Below, piece by piece: positions 45,903 through 56,479 of a stretch of 64,000 nucleotides of DNA. Numbering within the stretch: the first letter of the stretch is position 1; each line of letters opens with the position of its first letter. Under the pieces are notes generated by a model, which ran no database searches, was not told where the DNA came from, and saw only the letters and a list, made by a program, of their open reading frames with translations. This DNA is from Flavobacteriales bacterium. GTDB lineage: Bacteria > Bacteroidota > Bacteroidia > Flavobacteriales_C > GCA-002722245. Where the stretch lies: assembly GCA_002722245.1 (NCBI GenBank), contig PBLA01000014.1:62001-126000 (forward strand), read 5' to 3'. The position numbers were made by a program, and so were the translations under genes.

Positions 45903-46958
45903 TTAAATCGCAGATGCGATAAAATCTCCAACGGCATCAGTTCCTACTGGATTTTCTTTGTTTAAGTCTTCTGTTGCAATATTTTGATCAATGGCTTTGG
46001 CAACGGCAGCTCTTATTGCGTTTGCTTCATCAACGAGGTTTAGTGATGTTTCTAACAACATGGCCGCAGATAAAATGGTGGCCATTGGATTGGCTATATT
46101 TTTACCAGCTCCTTGTGGGAATGATCCATGTATTGGTTCATATAATCCAACTTTTGCTCCCACAGAAGCTGAAGGTAATAATCCAATTGATCCGCCAATA
46201 ACTGAGCCTTCGTCTGAAATAATGTCTCCAAACATATTTTCAGTTAAGATCACATCAAATTGAGTGGGAGCTAAGATCATTTGCATAGCCGCATTATCAA
46301 CAAATAAGAAATCCAACTCAACATCTGGGTAGTCACTTGCCATTTTAGTAACAGTGTCTCTCCATAATCGGGAAGTTTCTAATACGTTTGCTTTATCAAC
46401 TAAAGTCAGTTTCTTTCTTCTCTTTTGAGCAGCTTCGAAACCTACTTTTGCGATTCTTTCGATTTCTTCTACAGAATAGGTGCAATTATCATAGGCTACA
46501 TCTCCAAATTCATTTCTTCCTTTTTCTCCAAAGTAAATACCTCCAGTTAATTCTCTTACTACAACAAAATCAGCCCCTTCAATTCTTTCTGGCTTTAATG
46601 GTGAGAATTGCTCTAATGCAGGATAATAAGCTACAGGGCGAATATTGGCATACAACCCAAGTTCTTTTCTGATTTTAAGTAACCCTTGTTCAGGTCTTAC
46701 CTTAGCATTAGGGTCATTATCGTATTTTGGGTGTCCAATAGCACCAAACAATACGGCATCTGATTCTTTACAAACTTCTAATGTTTCATCAGGAAGAGGT
46801 GTGCCTGTCTCATCAATTGCACATGCTCCCATTAATACTTCTTTGTATTTAAAATCATGTCCAAATTTTGATCCAACAGCATCCATTACCTTCATTGCCT
46901 CTGTTACAATTTCTGGCCCTATACCATCACCTTTTATTACTGCGATATTAAAATCCAT
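45903..46958 (-). CDS. leuB: 3-isopropylmalate dehydrogenase
   Basis: 351 residues. It oxidises 3-isopropylmalate to 2-oxoisocaproate in Leu synthesis (NAD, Mg). Landmarks: IAVIKGDGIGPEIVTEAMKV, AIGHPKYD, VVRELTGGIYFGEKGR, VDKANVLETSRLWR (Lys and substrate site), LDFLFVDNAAMQMI, NMFGDIISDEGSVIGG and EPIHGSFPQGAGKNIANP. It is alone here: leuA, leuC and leuD are not in the window. A TAAATTTG box (46985-46978) about 20 bp before the start fits a dedicated promoter. Confidence 0.96.
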   Translation of the reverse strand: MDFNIAVIKGDGIGPEIVTEAMKVMDAVGSKFGHDFKYKEVLMGACAIDETGTPLPDETLEVCKESDAVLFGAIGHPKYDNDPNAKVRPEQGLLKIRKELGLYANIRPVAYYPALEQFSPLKPERIEGADFVVVRELTGGIYFGEKGRNEFGDVAYDNCTYSVEEIERIAKVGFEAAQKRRKKLTLVDKANVLETSRLWRDTVTKMASDYPDVELDFLFVDNAAMQMILAPTQFDVILTENMFGDIISDEGSVIGGSIGLLPSASVGAKVGLYEPIHGSFPQGAGKNIANPMATILSAAMLLETSLNLVDEANAIRAAVAKAIDQNIATEDLNKENPVGTDAVGDFIASAI

Positions 46959-46977
46959 TTTATTCGTTTTTGAAGGC

Positions 46978-46985
46978 CAAATTTA
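46978..46985 (-). promoter_or_regulatory. candidate -7 box of leuB
   Basis: Minus-strand TAAATTTG matches TAnnTTTG, 19 bp before the ATG at 46958. No clear -33 TTG. Confidence 0.4.
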
Positions 46986-47165
46986 AGAATTAAAACTTGT
47001 TCCTTTGTTAGCCTTTTGATTGAAATACCAACACATGAGTTTTAATTAGTAATCTATGCAGAGAATTAAACTTTGATAAAAAACGATTTAAGGGTGTTGT
47101 TTTCTTTAAAACTAAGTTTCAATAAGAGTAAATACTACAAGTGTACATGGTGCTTCCTCCTTTAA

Positions 47166-48815
<1,650 letters not shown>

Positions 48816-48895
48816 ATAAACTTGATCGTTATCCTAAAAAAACATGGAATGATTTTGTTACCTTGAGCAGGCATGTAAAAAATTAATGTATTTCA

Positions 48896-49660
48896 ATGGA
48901 AAATCTAATCGATCAAGGTAGTAAGCAGTTAAAGGATGGAGCGTTTGATGATGCAATAAAATCGTTTACTGATTATCTCCAACAAGACGAATTGAATCCT
49001 AATGTGCTTTGCTTAAGGGGAGTTGCCTATCGAAAAGCACAGAAGTTTGACGAGTCTCTTGCGGATTTTCAAAAAGCAGCTAACCTTATTCCAACTAATG
49101 CATCTGTTTACAGTGAAATGGCAGTTACTCAATTTCATTTGAAACAATTAATGAATGCATTGGCCAATATGAATAAAGCTCAGGAATTAGAACCTAGAAA
49201 TCCTTATCGATATTCAAGTAGGGCATATATTAAAGATGCGATTGGAGATTTGGCTGGTGCCATTGAAGATTATAAAAAATGCATAGAACTTGATCCGCTG
49301 GACGCAGTTGCTCATAATAATCTCGGAATGCTTGAAGAAAAGTTCGGTAGAAAGCAAAAGGCTGAAAAGCATTTCAAAAAAGCCGATGAAATAAGTAAAG
49401 ATGAAAAAAGTCCGTTTTTTGGGAAGTTTAACACTGAGGGAGAACAAATTTTGAATCAGGATGAAGCGCAACAGGAGGTTCAAAATGTAATTAAAGAGGC
49501 GTATGAGAAGGAGAAGGAGGAATTAGAAAAAGAGCAGGCCAAAAAAGAGGAAAAGGAAGGAGAGAAGTCCTCCATTGGAAAAGTTATGTTGAGCGTTTTT
49601 AAAAGCAAGCAAGAATTTATAGCGTTCATCAACTTTATTAAAAATGGATTTAAAAGTTAA
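48896..49660 (+). CDS. cytoplasmic TPR-repeat protein
   Basis: 254 residues, no signal peptide. Four to five TPR units cover residues 1-160 (for example ELNPNVLCLRGVAYRKAQKF, AVAHNNLGMLEEKFGRKQKA). A charged helix rich in E and K follows (EKEKEELEKEQAKKEEKEG), then a hydrophobic C-terminal segment (KQEFIAFINFIKNGF) that could lie on a membrane or partner. It starts 80 bp after the ybiT-like gene. Protein-protein interaction role, partner unknown. Confidence 0.82.
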   Translation: MENLIDQGSKQLKDGAFDDAIKSFTDYLQQDELNPNVLCLRGVAYRKAQKFDESLADFQKAANLIPTNASVYSEMAVTQFHLKQLMNALANMNKAQELEPRNPYRYSSRAYIKDAIGDLAGAIEDYKKCIELDPLDAVAHNNLGMLEEKFGRKQKAEKHFKKADEISKDEKSPFFGKFNTEGEQILNQDEAQQEVQNVIKEAYEKEKEELEKEQAKKEEKEGEKSSIGKVMLSVFKSKQEFIAFINFIKNGFKS

Positions 49661-49769
49661 TGTGTTGAAAAAGATGGTTGTTTAGCCATTTTCATTCTAC
49701 GTATTATTTGACTTTTAAAAACAATAGAATAAAACTAACTTTAACGTCTTAAAAATTAAAATAATAGAT

Positions 49770-50207
49770 ATGATTACTGCAGAAATAGTTACAGAGAAAG
49801 GTACGATGAAGGTGGAGTTCTTTGAAGAAGATGCACCTGGAACCGTTGAGAATTTTGTTAAGCTTTCAAAAGAAGGTTTTTACGATGGGTTAACTTTCCA
49901 TAGAGTATTACCAGATTTTGTGATTCAAGGAGGGTGTCCACAAGGAACCGGTGTAGGAGGTCCAGGTTATCAAATTAAATGTGAATTAGATGGTGGAAAT
50001 CAATATCATGACAGAGGAGTGTTAAGTATGGCTCATGCTGGCAGAAACACTGGGGGATCTCAATTTTTCATTTGTCACTCAAGAACGAATACTTCCCATT
50101 TAGATAGAAATCATACTTGTTTTGGTAAGGTAATAGATGGATTAGATGTGATTGATGATATTCGTCAAGGAGATGAAATTGAAAAAATCGTTATTACTGA
50201 AGAATAA
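49770..50207 (+). CDS. cyclophilin-type peptidyl-prolyl isomerase
   Basis: 145 residues, cytoplasmic (no signal peptide). Compact PpiB-type cyclophilin: VENFVKLSKEGFYDGLTFHR, VLPDFVIQGGCPQGTGVGGP, and SMAHAGRNTGGSQFFICHS carry the active-site Arg, Phe and Gln; the usual Trp position reads SHLDRNHTCFG, with His where some bacterial forms also lack Trp. It speeds cis-trans isomerisation of prolines during folding. It is closed by a strong terminator. Confidence 0.95.
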   Translation: MITAEIVTEKGTMKVEFFEEDAPGTVENFVKLSKEGFYDGLTFHRVLPDFVIQGGCPQGTGVGGPGYQIKCELDGGNQYHDRGVLSMAHAGRNTGGSQFFICHSRTNTSHLDRNHTCFGKVIDGLDVIDDIRQGDEIEKIVITEE

Positions 50208-50230
50208 ATATAAAAGATAGGATATGTTGT

Positions 50231-50265
50231 AAAAGGCGTTCAATAAGAACGCCTTTTGTGTTTTT
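50231..50265 (+). terminator. terminator after the cyclophilin gene
   Basis: AAAAGGCGTT (50231-50240) pairs perfectly with AACGCCTTTT (50248-50257) over 10 bp, followed by GTGTTTTT. A strong terminator, possibly bidirectional. Confidence 0.9.
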
Positions 50266-50296
50266 ATTCCCTCATTTTGAGTATTATTGTTTTTAA

Positions 50297-51136
50297 TTGA
50301 AAAACTTTCTTTCCATATTACTTATTGCTCTACTTTTTTCTTGTGGAGAAGGAGGTTATCAAAACGTTCAAGTGTACTATGAAACAGGTGAGCTAAAGGC
50401 AGAGGGAGTTATGTATAAAGGGTATGAGCATGGCCCTTGGAAGCGGTATTATAAAAATGGTACTAAAGAGTCTGAGGGAGATTTTTATTTTGGAACTCAG
50501 GTAGGAGACTGGTTTTGGTATTACAATAATGGACAGTTAAAAGAGTCTAGTCATTTTGAAGAAAATGATGCAAATGGTAAATCAATTCGTTATCATAAAA
50601 ATGGTCAGAAAAAAGCAGAGGATTACTGGTTTCGAGATTACCGAAAAGGAAGAGCTAAAGCCTGGCATTCAAATGGATCTAAAAATTATAACGGAGTCTT
50701 TATTGATGGTTTAAGAGATAGTGTTTGGGTATGGTATTACGATAATGGTCAAATTGAGGATAGTGTATATTTTGATTATGGTTACGAGCATGGTTTAGGT
50801 GTAACGTATCATAGAAATGGTAATAAGAAATCGTTTGGGCAATGGGAGCAGGGCTATAAGTTTGGTGTGTGGAGGTATTTCAATGAAGTGGGTGATCTTG
50901 TAAAAAAAGGTGTTTTCAATGAGTATGGCTATAGAGATGGAGTATGGCTTGAAAGAGATTCTTTAGGATTGACAGACTCGATTACAATATATGCGAATGG
51001 CTATATTGATACTGCTTATCGTGTAGATGTGGATACGTTAAATTTAGACTCTATAATCGTCAATCCACTAAATTTAGATTCTGTTAATCTCAAAGAGATT
51101 GAAGAGTATATAGAACCGGGATCACCTGTTGGATAA
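50297..51136 (+). CDS. YwqK/MORN-variant repeat lipoprotein
   Basis: 279 residues from a TTG start. Lipobox LFSC (C16). At least seven repeats of about 23 residues with the core YYxNGxxKxEG...G.W.WYY (for example HGPWKRYYKNGTKESEG, WVWYYDNGQIEDSVYF, GLGVTYHRNGNKKSFGQWE). These are MORN-like beta-hairpin repeats, often annotated as YwqK antitoxins; nothing toxin-like is next to it, so that name should not be read as function. It overlaps the prmC start by one base (TAATG), so the two are coupled. Confidence 0.85.
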   Translation: MKNFLSILLIALLFSCGEGGYQNVQVYYETGELKAEGVMYKGYEHGPWKRYYKNGTKESEGDFYFGTQVGDWFWYYNNGQLKESSHFEENDANGKSIRYHKNGQKKAEDYWFRDYRKGRAKAWHSNGSKNYNGVFIDGLRDSVWVWYYDNGQIEDSVYFDYGYEHGLGVTYHRNGNKKSFGQWEQGYKFGVWRYFNEVGDLVKKGVFNEYGYRDGVWLERDSLGLTDSITIYANGYIDTAYRVDVDTLNLDSIIVNPLNLDSVNLKEIEEYIEPGSPVG

Positions 51137-51996
51137 TGAAAGTTCCAAATAATAAATTATCATCTGTAAAAAAGTACTTTTTAGCTGAGCTAGAGCCAAC
51201 TGTAGGAAAAGAAGCAAAATCCTTTTTTAGTTTCCTGTGCGAAGTTTGGTTAGGCTTAACTCGTTCTGATTTAATTCTGAATCCAGACAAGGAAATTTCT
51301 GAGTCGGAAATATTAAAGTTCTTATATGGTATAAAAGATTTAAAAACGAATCGTCCAGTTCAATATGTGGCAGGTCAAACCTGGTTTTATGGTTTAGAAA
51401 TTAGAGTAGAGGAAGGGGTATTAATACCTCGTCCTGAAACTGAAGAATTGGTTGATTGGATTGTGACCTCAAATTCTAATAAGAATGCAAAAAATATTGT
51501 TGATATTGGAACAGGAAGTGGATGTATTGGATTAGCTATAAAATCGAAGTTAATTGATGCTAATGTAACTGGTTTAGATTTTTCCGATGAAGCGTTGAAG
51601 ATAGCAAAGTGTAATGCTGAAAACCTTTCTTTAGATGTGCGATTTCAACAATTTGACGCCCTAAATTGGCAGGAGTTTAAGTTTGAAAATAAATTTGACC
51701 TTATTGTAAGTAACCCTCCATATATCCCGGAGGAAGACAAGGCAAGTATGCACCCAAATGTGTTGGATTACGAGCCTGATATGGCTTTATTTGTACCAAA
51801 TGAATCTCCATTGATTTTTTATGAAGCAATTGCAGACTTTTCGAGAGAATACCTAGAGAGAACAGGAGCAGTGTATTTTGAGATTCATGAGTCTTTCGGA
51901 CCTCAAGTTTGTAATATGTTACAGCAAAAAGGATTTAATCTAGTTCTTCAAAGGGATTTACAAGGGAAAGAACGAATGATTAAAGCTTCTTTTTAG
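51136..51996 (+). CDS. prmC: release-factor glutamine methyltransferase
   Basis: 286 residues. PrmC/HemK methylates the Gln of the GGQ motif in release factors RF1 and RF2. An N-terminal helical RF-binding domain (1-85) precedes RPVQYVAGQTWFYGLEI and GVLIPRPETEELVDW, SAM motif I NIVDIGTGSGCIGLAI and the catalytic NPPYIPEEDK. The ATG shares one base with the upstream lipoprotein stop. Confidence 0.94.
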   Translation: MKVPNNKLSSVKKYFLAELEPTVGKEAKSFFSFLCEVWLGLTRSDLILNPDKEISESEILKFLYGIKDLKTNRPVQYVAGQTWFYGLEIRVEEGVLIPRPETEELVDWIVTSNSNKNAKNIVDIGTGSGCIGLAIKSKLIDANVTGLDFSDEALKIAKCNAENLSLDVRFQQFDALNWQEFKFENKFDLIVSNPPYIPEEDKASMHPNVLDYEPDMALFVPNESPLIFYEAIADFSREYLERTGAVYFEIHESFGPQVCNMLQQKGFNLVLQRDLQGKERMIKASF

Positions 51997-52096
51997 GATG
52001 TTCTTAATTAAACATGATATCTTGGAGTAGCTTATAGCTTAAAATTTAGTGCCTCATTACCTTATTTCTGTCCTCTTTTAGCTATCTTCATCACAG

Positions 52097-53098
52097 ATGA
52101 TTCGGTTCCGCCTAGGCATACTTTTTCTGCTTTCTGCTATAAGTGTTGTTGCGCAGGATATCCATTTCACCCAATGGATGCATGCACCGCATACATATTC
52201 TCCCTCATCAATTGGTGATTTTAACGGTAAATATCGGTTTCATGGGAATTATCGAAGTCAGTGGGCATCTGTTTCTGTTCCTTTTGTTACATGCGCTGGA
52301 ATGGTGGAATCGAATATGATTCAACAATATGTTAAAGGTATGTCTGCGGCTGGAGGATTTGTTTATGATGTGACGGGAGATTCTCGATTTTCAACAACTC
52401 ATTTAAATATGGGTGCAGGATATAAAATAAACCTACCTGATCTATCAAGTCAGATTCGAATTGGAATTCAACCCACCATTACTCAAAAAAAAATCGATCT
52501 TCAGGCGTTGAGATTTGACAATCAATATAATGGATATTTTTATGATGATAATTTAAATTCTGTAGAGAATCTGCCTCGATTATCACGATGGTATTTTGAT
52601 TTAGCGTGTGGTGTGCAATTTTCTAAAATTATTAATGATAAGTGGAAATTGAGAACATCATTTGCTGTGTTTAATATGTTCGCTCCGAAACAGAGCTTCT
52701 TTAATAATAACAATATTCGTTTGGATAGAAGGTATAGTTGGCAAATTAATGGAGCGTTTCAAATGAATAAAAAAAGTGTGCTTCAACCAGGTGTTCAGTT
52801 ATTACAACAAGGGACATATACTGCAATTAACTTTGGTGGTATTTATAGGTATGACCTAAGTAAATCAGAATACTTTAAACAAGTGTTTTTTGCAGGCGTT
52901 TATTTTAGAGCTGTGGACAGTGGTGATTTAATTATGGGAATGGATTATGATCGATGGAGAGTAGGTGTAAGTTATGATATTAATTATTCCGGATTAGTTC
53001 CTGCTTCTAATTTTAGGGGAGGATTTGAATTTGCTGTAATTTACATCATCCCTGATAAAATTAAACGTCCAACTTACAAAATTTGTCCAGACTATTAA
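52097..53098 (+). CDS. PorP/SprF-family outer-membrane protein
   Basis: 333 residues. Signal peptide (about 1-20, ending VVAQ), then DIHFTQWMHAPHTYSPSSIG, the usual start of PorP/SprF proteins, and RFHGNYRSQWASVSVPFVT, followed by a beta-barrel pattern ending in GGFEFAVIYIIP. Members help type IX secretion substrates or attach to the cell surface and are often encoded next to an adhesin or OmpA protein, as here. The stop overlaps the next ATG (TAATG), so both are made together. Confidence 0.88.
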   Translation: MIRFRLGILFLLSAISVVAQDIHFTQWMHAPHTYSPSSIGDFNGKYRFHGNYRSQWASVSVPFVTCAGMVESNMIQQYVKGMSAAGGFVYDVTGDSRFSTTHLNMGAGYKINLPDLSSQIRIGIQPTITQKKIDLQALRFDNQYNGYFYDDNLNSVENLPRLSRWYFDLACGVQFSKIINDKWKLRTSFAVFNMFAPKQSFFNNNNIRLDRRYSWQINGAFQMNKKSVLQPGVQLLQQGTYTAINFGGIYRYDLSKSEYFKQVFFAGVYFRAVDSGDLIMGMDYDRWRVGVSYDINYSGLVPASNFRGGFEFAVIYIIPDKIKRPTYKICPDY

Positions 53099-55377
53099 TG
53101 AAATATATAGTATCAATCATATTTTTTTGTGTCACGATCCAATCCATTGGTCAGGCAAAGGTTTGGATGCGATTTGGTGATGAAGCGTTGCAAGAGGGAG
53201 ATTATTATGGCGCATCTCAATTTTATCTAAAAGCATGGTCTGAGGATTCGTTATATAAGGACTTAGTATATAAACTTGCTTTAGCATATAAAGGGTATCA
53301 CTATAATTCCAAAGCAATCGAGTTTTTTAAAAGGATTGAGTTGGATAAAACCCTTCAGATTGATCATTTAGATTATTTATTTCATTTGGCAGAACTGTAT
53401 AAGAGCGAAGGAGACTATGAAGGGGCGAAAAAATATTATCAAAAGTATTCCAGGGTAAATAAAGATGCTCGGTCGTTTAAGTATTTAAAAACAAAGAATG
53501 AATTAAAAAATTACAATAAAATTATTGAACTGCTAAACGATACTTTGGATGTGAAGATTGAGAATTTAGGGCCCGAAATTAACACGGGAGTAGCTGAATA
53601 CTATCCTGTATGGATCAACGATTCAGTAATTTTGTATAGTGCTCTAAAAGCGAAGAATACGTCTCCTGAAGGTTTGATAGAGGACAAACATTATGGCGTG
53701 AAAATTTTTTTAGGAGCCCAAAAGAAAGGAGTTTGGAAAACCATTCAGCCAATTCAAGGAGCATTTTTAAAGGATGTTTCATATACTGATGGATGCTTTG
53801 ATGCTGCTGGCAACTTTTATTTTGCGCGTAAAAATAATTTTGAAAAGTATCAGTTGTGTAAATCGAAACTAATCCTGAATGACAGTACAAAAAAGTGGGG
53901 TATGGATTCCATTGTCTCCATACGTTTTTCCGATGAAACCGAACAGTATAATTTCCGAAATCCTTTCATATTGGAAGATAATAATAAGCGCTATTTACTT
54001 TTTTCTTCTGATAAAAAAGGAGGAAAAGGAGGAATGGATATTTGGTATGTAGAGGAAATACGAAAGAAATGGGGTACACCTAAAAATTTGGGATTAAAAA
54101 TAAATACCCCAGGTAACGAAGTAGGTCCTTTTTATCATATTTCTACGAAGCAATTTTATTTCGCTTCAGATTGGCATTATGGATTGGGAGGGTATGATGT
54201 TTTTGAAGTGAACGGGAATTGGAAAACTCCGAGTTCAGTTACGAATTTAGGGGTGCCGGTCAATACAAAAGCAAATGATTTATATTATGCGCCGTTGGAT
54301 TCGTTAAATGGAATGTTAACCTCAACTAGGCAGGGAGCACAAACAGACAAAGAGGCAGTTTGCTGTAATGATCTTTTTTATTACCAGTATCCTAAACCTA
54401 AAAAAGATTCTTTAATGCTTTCTTTTGAAAAAGATTCCGTGAGAAATAGATTACAACACTTACTTAAAAAATTTCATGTTACACTTTATTTTCATAATGA
54501 TCGACCAAACCCTGATAGTTGGGATACATTAACTCCGTATGATTATTTTCAAACGTATGACGCATATATGGATAGCATACCTACCTACCAACTTAAAAAC
54601 ACCTATAGGAAAACGAGTAAAGATTCAATAATGGCATTAAATAAAATCAATGGTTTTTTTAGTGATTACGTTTTTAAGGGAGCAAATGACCTTAAACAAT
54701 TTTTAAAGGAATTACTTCAGGAATTAGAAGGTGGGCAGAAGATTATACTTACCGTTAAAGGGTATGCATCTCCACTTGCAAAGTCAGATTACAATGTGCA
54801 TTTATCCCTTCGAAGAATTCATACACTTCAAAACTATTTAAGAAAGTACTCAGAAGGCGCATTTGTTAAATATTTAGATGAAACAGCTGAGAATGGTGGG
54901 GTACTTCGAATAAAAAAAGTGCCTTTTGGAGAAAATAGAGCCGATTCTACGGTTAGTGATAATTACTACAATACTAAATTATCGGTTTACAGTAAAGAGG
55001 CTTCCTTAGAACGGAAAATTGAAATAGTTAAGTTGGAGTTAATAGAAGATTTGATACCCAAAGATCAATTTACTGTTGATTTAGACTCTTTAGAGACAAG
55101 GTTTAATCTTGGGTTACTAGATACAAATCAGTTTGAATGGAGGTTTAATCTTCAAAATAATTCATCGGAGACGATATTCATTACAGATGCGGAATTAAGT
55201 TGTCATTGCTTAAGTACTAAACGAAAAAAGTGGAAACTTGAACCTGGAGAAACAGAACCGCTAGATGTGAAATTTGATTTAAAGGGATATAAAGGGAAAT
55301 TAGGCAGAAGGGTTACTTTAAACATGTCTGACGGGACAAAAAGATATATCACAATTTTAATGGAAATTCCAAATTAG
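53098..55377 (+). CDS. TPR-PD40-OmpA-like protein with C-terminal DUF1573-like domain
   Basis: 759 residues from ATG 53098; a reading from 53083 would overlap PorP. Signal peptide (1-18, ending SIGQ). TPR-like repeats (about 20-135), a PD40/WD40-type propeller (about 165-440: YYPVWINDSVILYSAL, LLFSSDKKGGKGGMDIWY), an OmpA-like domain (about 530-625: LTVKGYASPLAKSDYNVHLS, LRRIHTLQNYL) in which GHTD is GYAS, and a C-terminal beta domain (about 675-759) with SCHC near 702, like DUF1573. It may tether the PorP partner to peptidoglycan. Domain edges are approximate. Confidence 0.82.
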   Translation: MKYIVSIIFFCVTIQSIGQAKVWMRFGDEALQEGDYYGASQFYLKAWSEDSLYKDLVYKLALAYKGYHYNSKAIEFFKRIELDKTLQIDHLDYLFHLAELYKSEGDYEGAKKYYQKYSRVNKDARSFKYLKTKNELKNYNKIIELLNDTLDVKIENLGPEINTGVAEYYPVWINDSVILYSALKAKNTSPEGLIEDKHYGVKIFLGAQKKGVWKTIQPIQGAFLKDVSYTDGCFDAAGNFYFARKNNFEKYQLCKSKLILNDSTKKWGMDSIVSIRFSDETEQYNFRNPFILEDNNKRYLLFSSDKKGGKGGMDIWYVEEIRKKWGTPKNLGLKINTPGNEVGPFYHISTKQFYFASDWHYGLGGYDVFEVNGNWKTPSSVTNLGVPVNTKANDLYYAPLDSLNGMLTSTRQGAQTDKEAVCCNDLFYYQYPKPKKDSLMLSFEKDSVRNRLQHLLKKFHVTLYFHNDRPNPDSWDTLTPYDYFQTYDAYMDSIPTYQLKNTYRKTSKDSIMALNKINGFFSDYVFKGANDLKQFLKELLQELEGGQKIILTVKGYASPLAKSDYNVHLSLRRIHTLQNYLRKYSEGAFVKYLDETAENGGVLRIKKVPFGENRADSTVSDNYYNTKLSVYSKEASLERKIEIVKLELIEDLIPKDQFTVDLDSLETRFNLGLLDTNQFEWRFNLQNNSSETIFITDAELSCHCLSTKRKKWKLEPGETEPLDVKFDLKGYKGKLGRRVTLNMSDGTKRYITILMEIPN

Positions 55378-55460
55378 TTCGATTTTAACTTTGCTTAAGC
55401 TTTTAATATTGCCATAAGAGGTATTGAGGAATCGAGTTGAAATTTGTTCTACATACGCAT

Positions 55461-56411
55461 TTAAAAACGCTTGGTGTATTTGTGGCAATAGGGTTGCTTC
55501 CCTGTTTTTATATAATAATCTTGATGATAATCTTCTGCTACCCAAAAGGTAGAGGCTACTGTAAGCTTTGTTGCAACTTTAAGCCCCTTTGCTTCGAGTT
55601 TTTTGATTAAATCATTTGCAATTTTCTTTTGCATATCATTTGAGTAAAAAATTTCTGATCGATATTGGGTTCCAATATCTGGACCTTGTCTGTCAATTTG
55701 GGTTGGATCATGCGTTTCAAAATAAAGCTTCGCAATTTCCTCATACGTGACAATATTGGGGTTGAATATAACTCTAACTGCTTCAGCATGACCTGTATTT
55801 CCAGAGCAAACCTGCTGGTAACTTGGATTTTTAACATGACCACCAATATACCCAGGTTTAGTGTCTATTACCCCTTCTAAACGTTGAAGATGATATTCTG
55901 TACCCCAAAAACATCCACTGGCAAAAACAGCAGTGTCTCTTGGTGATTGATCAGAGGATTCGAATTGCAGACTAATTGAGTTTACGCAGTGTCTCGTGTT
56001 TTTATCTGTAAAACCTTCCCCTCTAAAAACATGCCCCAGATGGCCTCCACAAGTAGCGCAAACTATTTCGGTACGGCTTCCGTCAGAATCAGGAATCTCG
56101 CTAACGTTATTCCCAATAATATCATCAAAACTGGGCCATCCGCTGCCACTGTTAAATTTATCTTTTGATGAGAAAAGTGGCGTGTTGCATTGCTTGCAAT
56201 GAAAAACACCTTGATCTTTAAATGTGTTGTATTCGCCGGTAAACGGATACTCAGTTCCTTTATGGATAATCACTCTCGCTTCTTCGTCTGTAAGTTTTCT
56301 GTAATTATTCTCTTTCACTTCTTGAATTGTTTTAGTAGAATTAGTTTGCGCTTGACATGAACTCATATTTATGAGTAATATTATAAGTAAGCAGATTTTA
56401 AAATTTTTCAT
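55461..56411 (-). CDS. msrBA: lipoprotein MsrB-MsrA methionine sulfoxide reductase fusion
   Basis: 316 residues from ATG 56411; the frame is open up to 56564 but that part runs into the divergent rocD gene. Lipobox-like MSSC (C19) suggests membrane anchoring. MsrB domain first: Zn Cys pairs C72/C75 and C118/C121, GSGWPSF, and catalytic RHCVNS (C142). MsrA domain next: GCFWGTEYHLQ (C167), GNTGHAEAVRV, THDPTQIDRQGPDIGTQYRS. Both stereoisomers of oxidised Met would be reduced, probably in the periplasm. The order MsrB-MsrA is the reverse of PilB-type fusions. Confidence 0.93.
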   Translation of the reverse strand: MKNFKICLLIILLINMSSCQAQTNSTKTIQEVKENNYRKLTDEEARVIIHKGTEYPFTGEYNTFKDQGVFHCKQCNTPLFSSKDKFNSGSGWPSFDDIIGNNVSEIPDSDGSRTEIVCATCGGHLGHVFRGEGFTDKNTRHCVNSISLQFESSDQSPRDTAVFASGCFWGTEYHLQRLEGVIDTKPGYIGGHVKNPSYQQVCSGNTGHAEAVRVIFNPNIVTYEEIAKLYFETHDPTQIDRQGPDIGTQYRSEIFYSNDMQKKIANDLIKKLEAKGLKVATKLTVASTFWVAEDYHQDYYIKTGKQPYCHKYTKRF

Positions 56412-56479
56412 ATTTACAATATGCTTATAATATAATAACGAGGAAGTCATAATGCTTACTTTTACGATAAAAACTTTCA

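Noticed and set aside
45991-46986. Several long plus-strand open frames opposite leuB
   Set aside because: They are antisense shadows of a clear, full-length leuB; their translations have no family pattern.
50297-51136. Toxin-antitoxin system based on the YwqK/MORN repeats
   Set aside because: The name YwqK antitoxin is often applied, but the protein is an exported lipoprotein and its only coupled neighbour is prmC.
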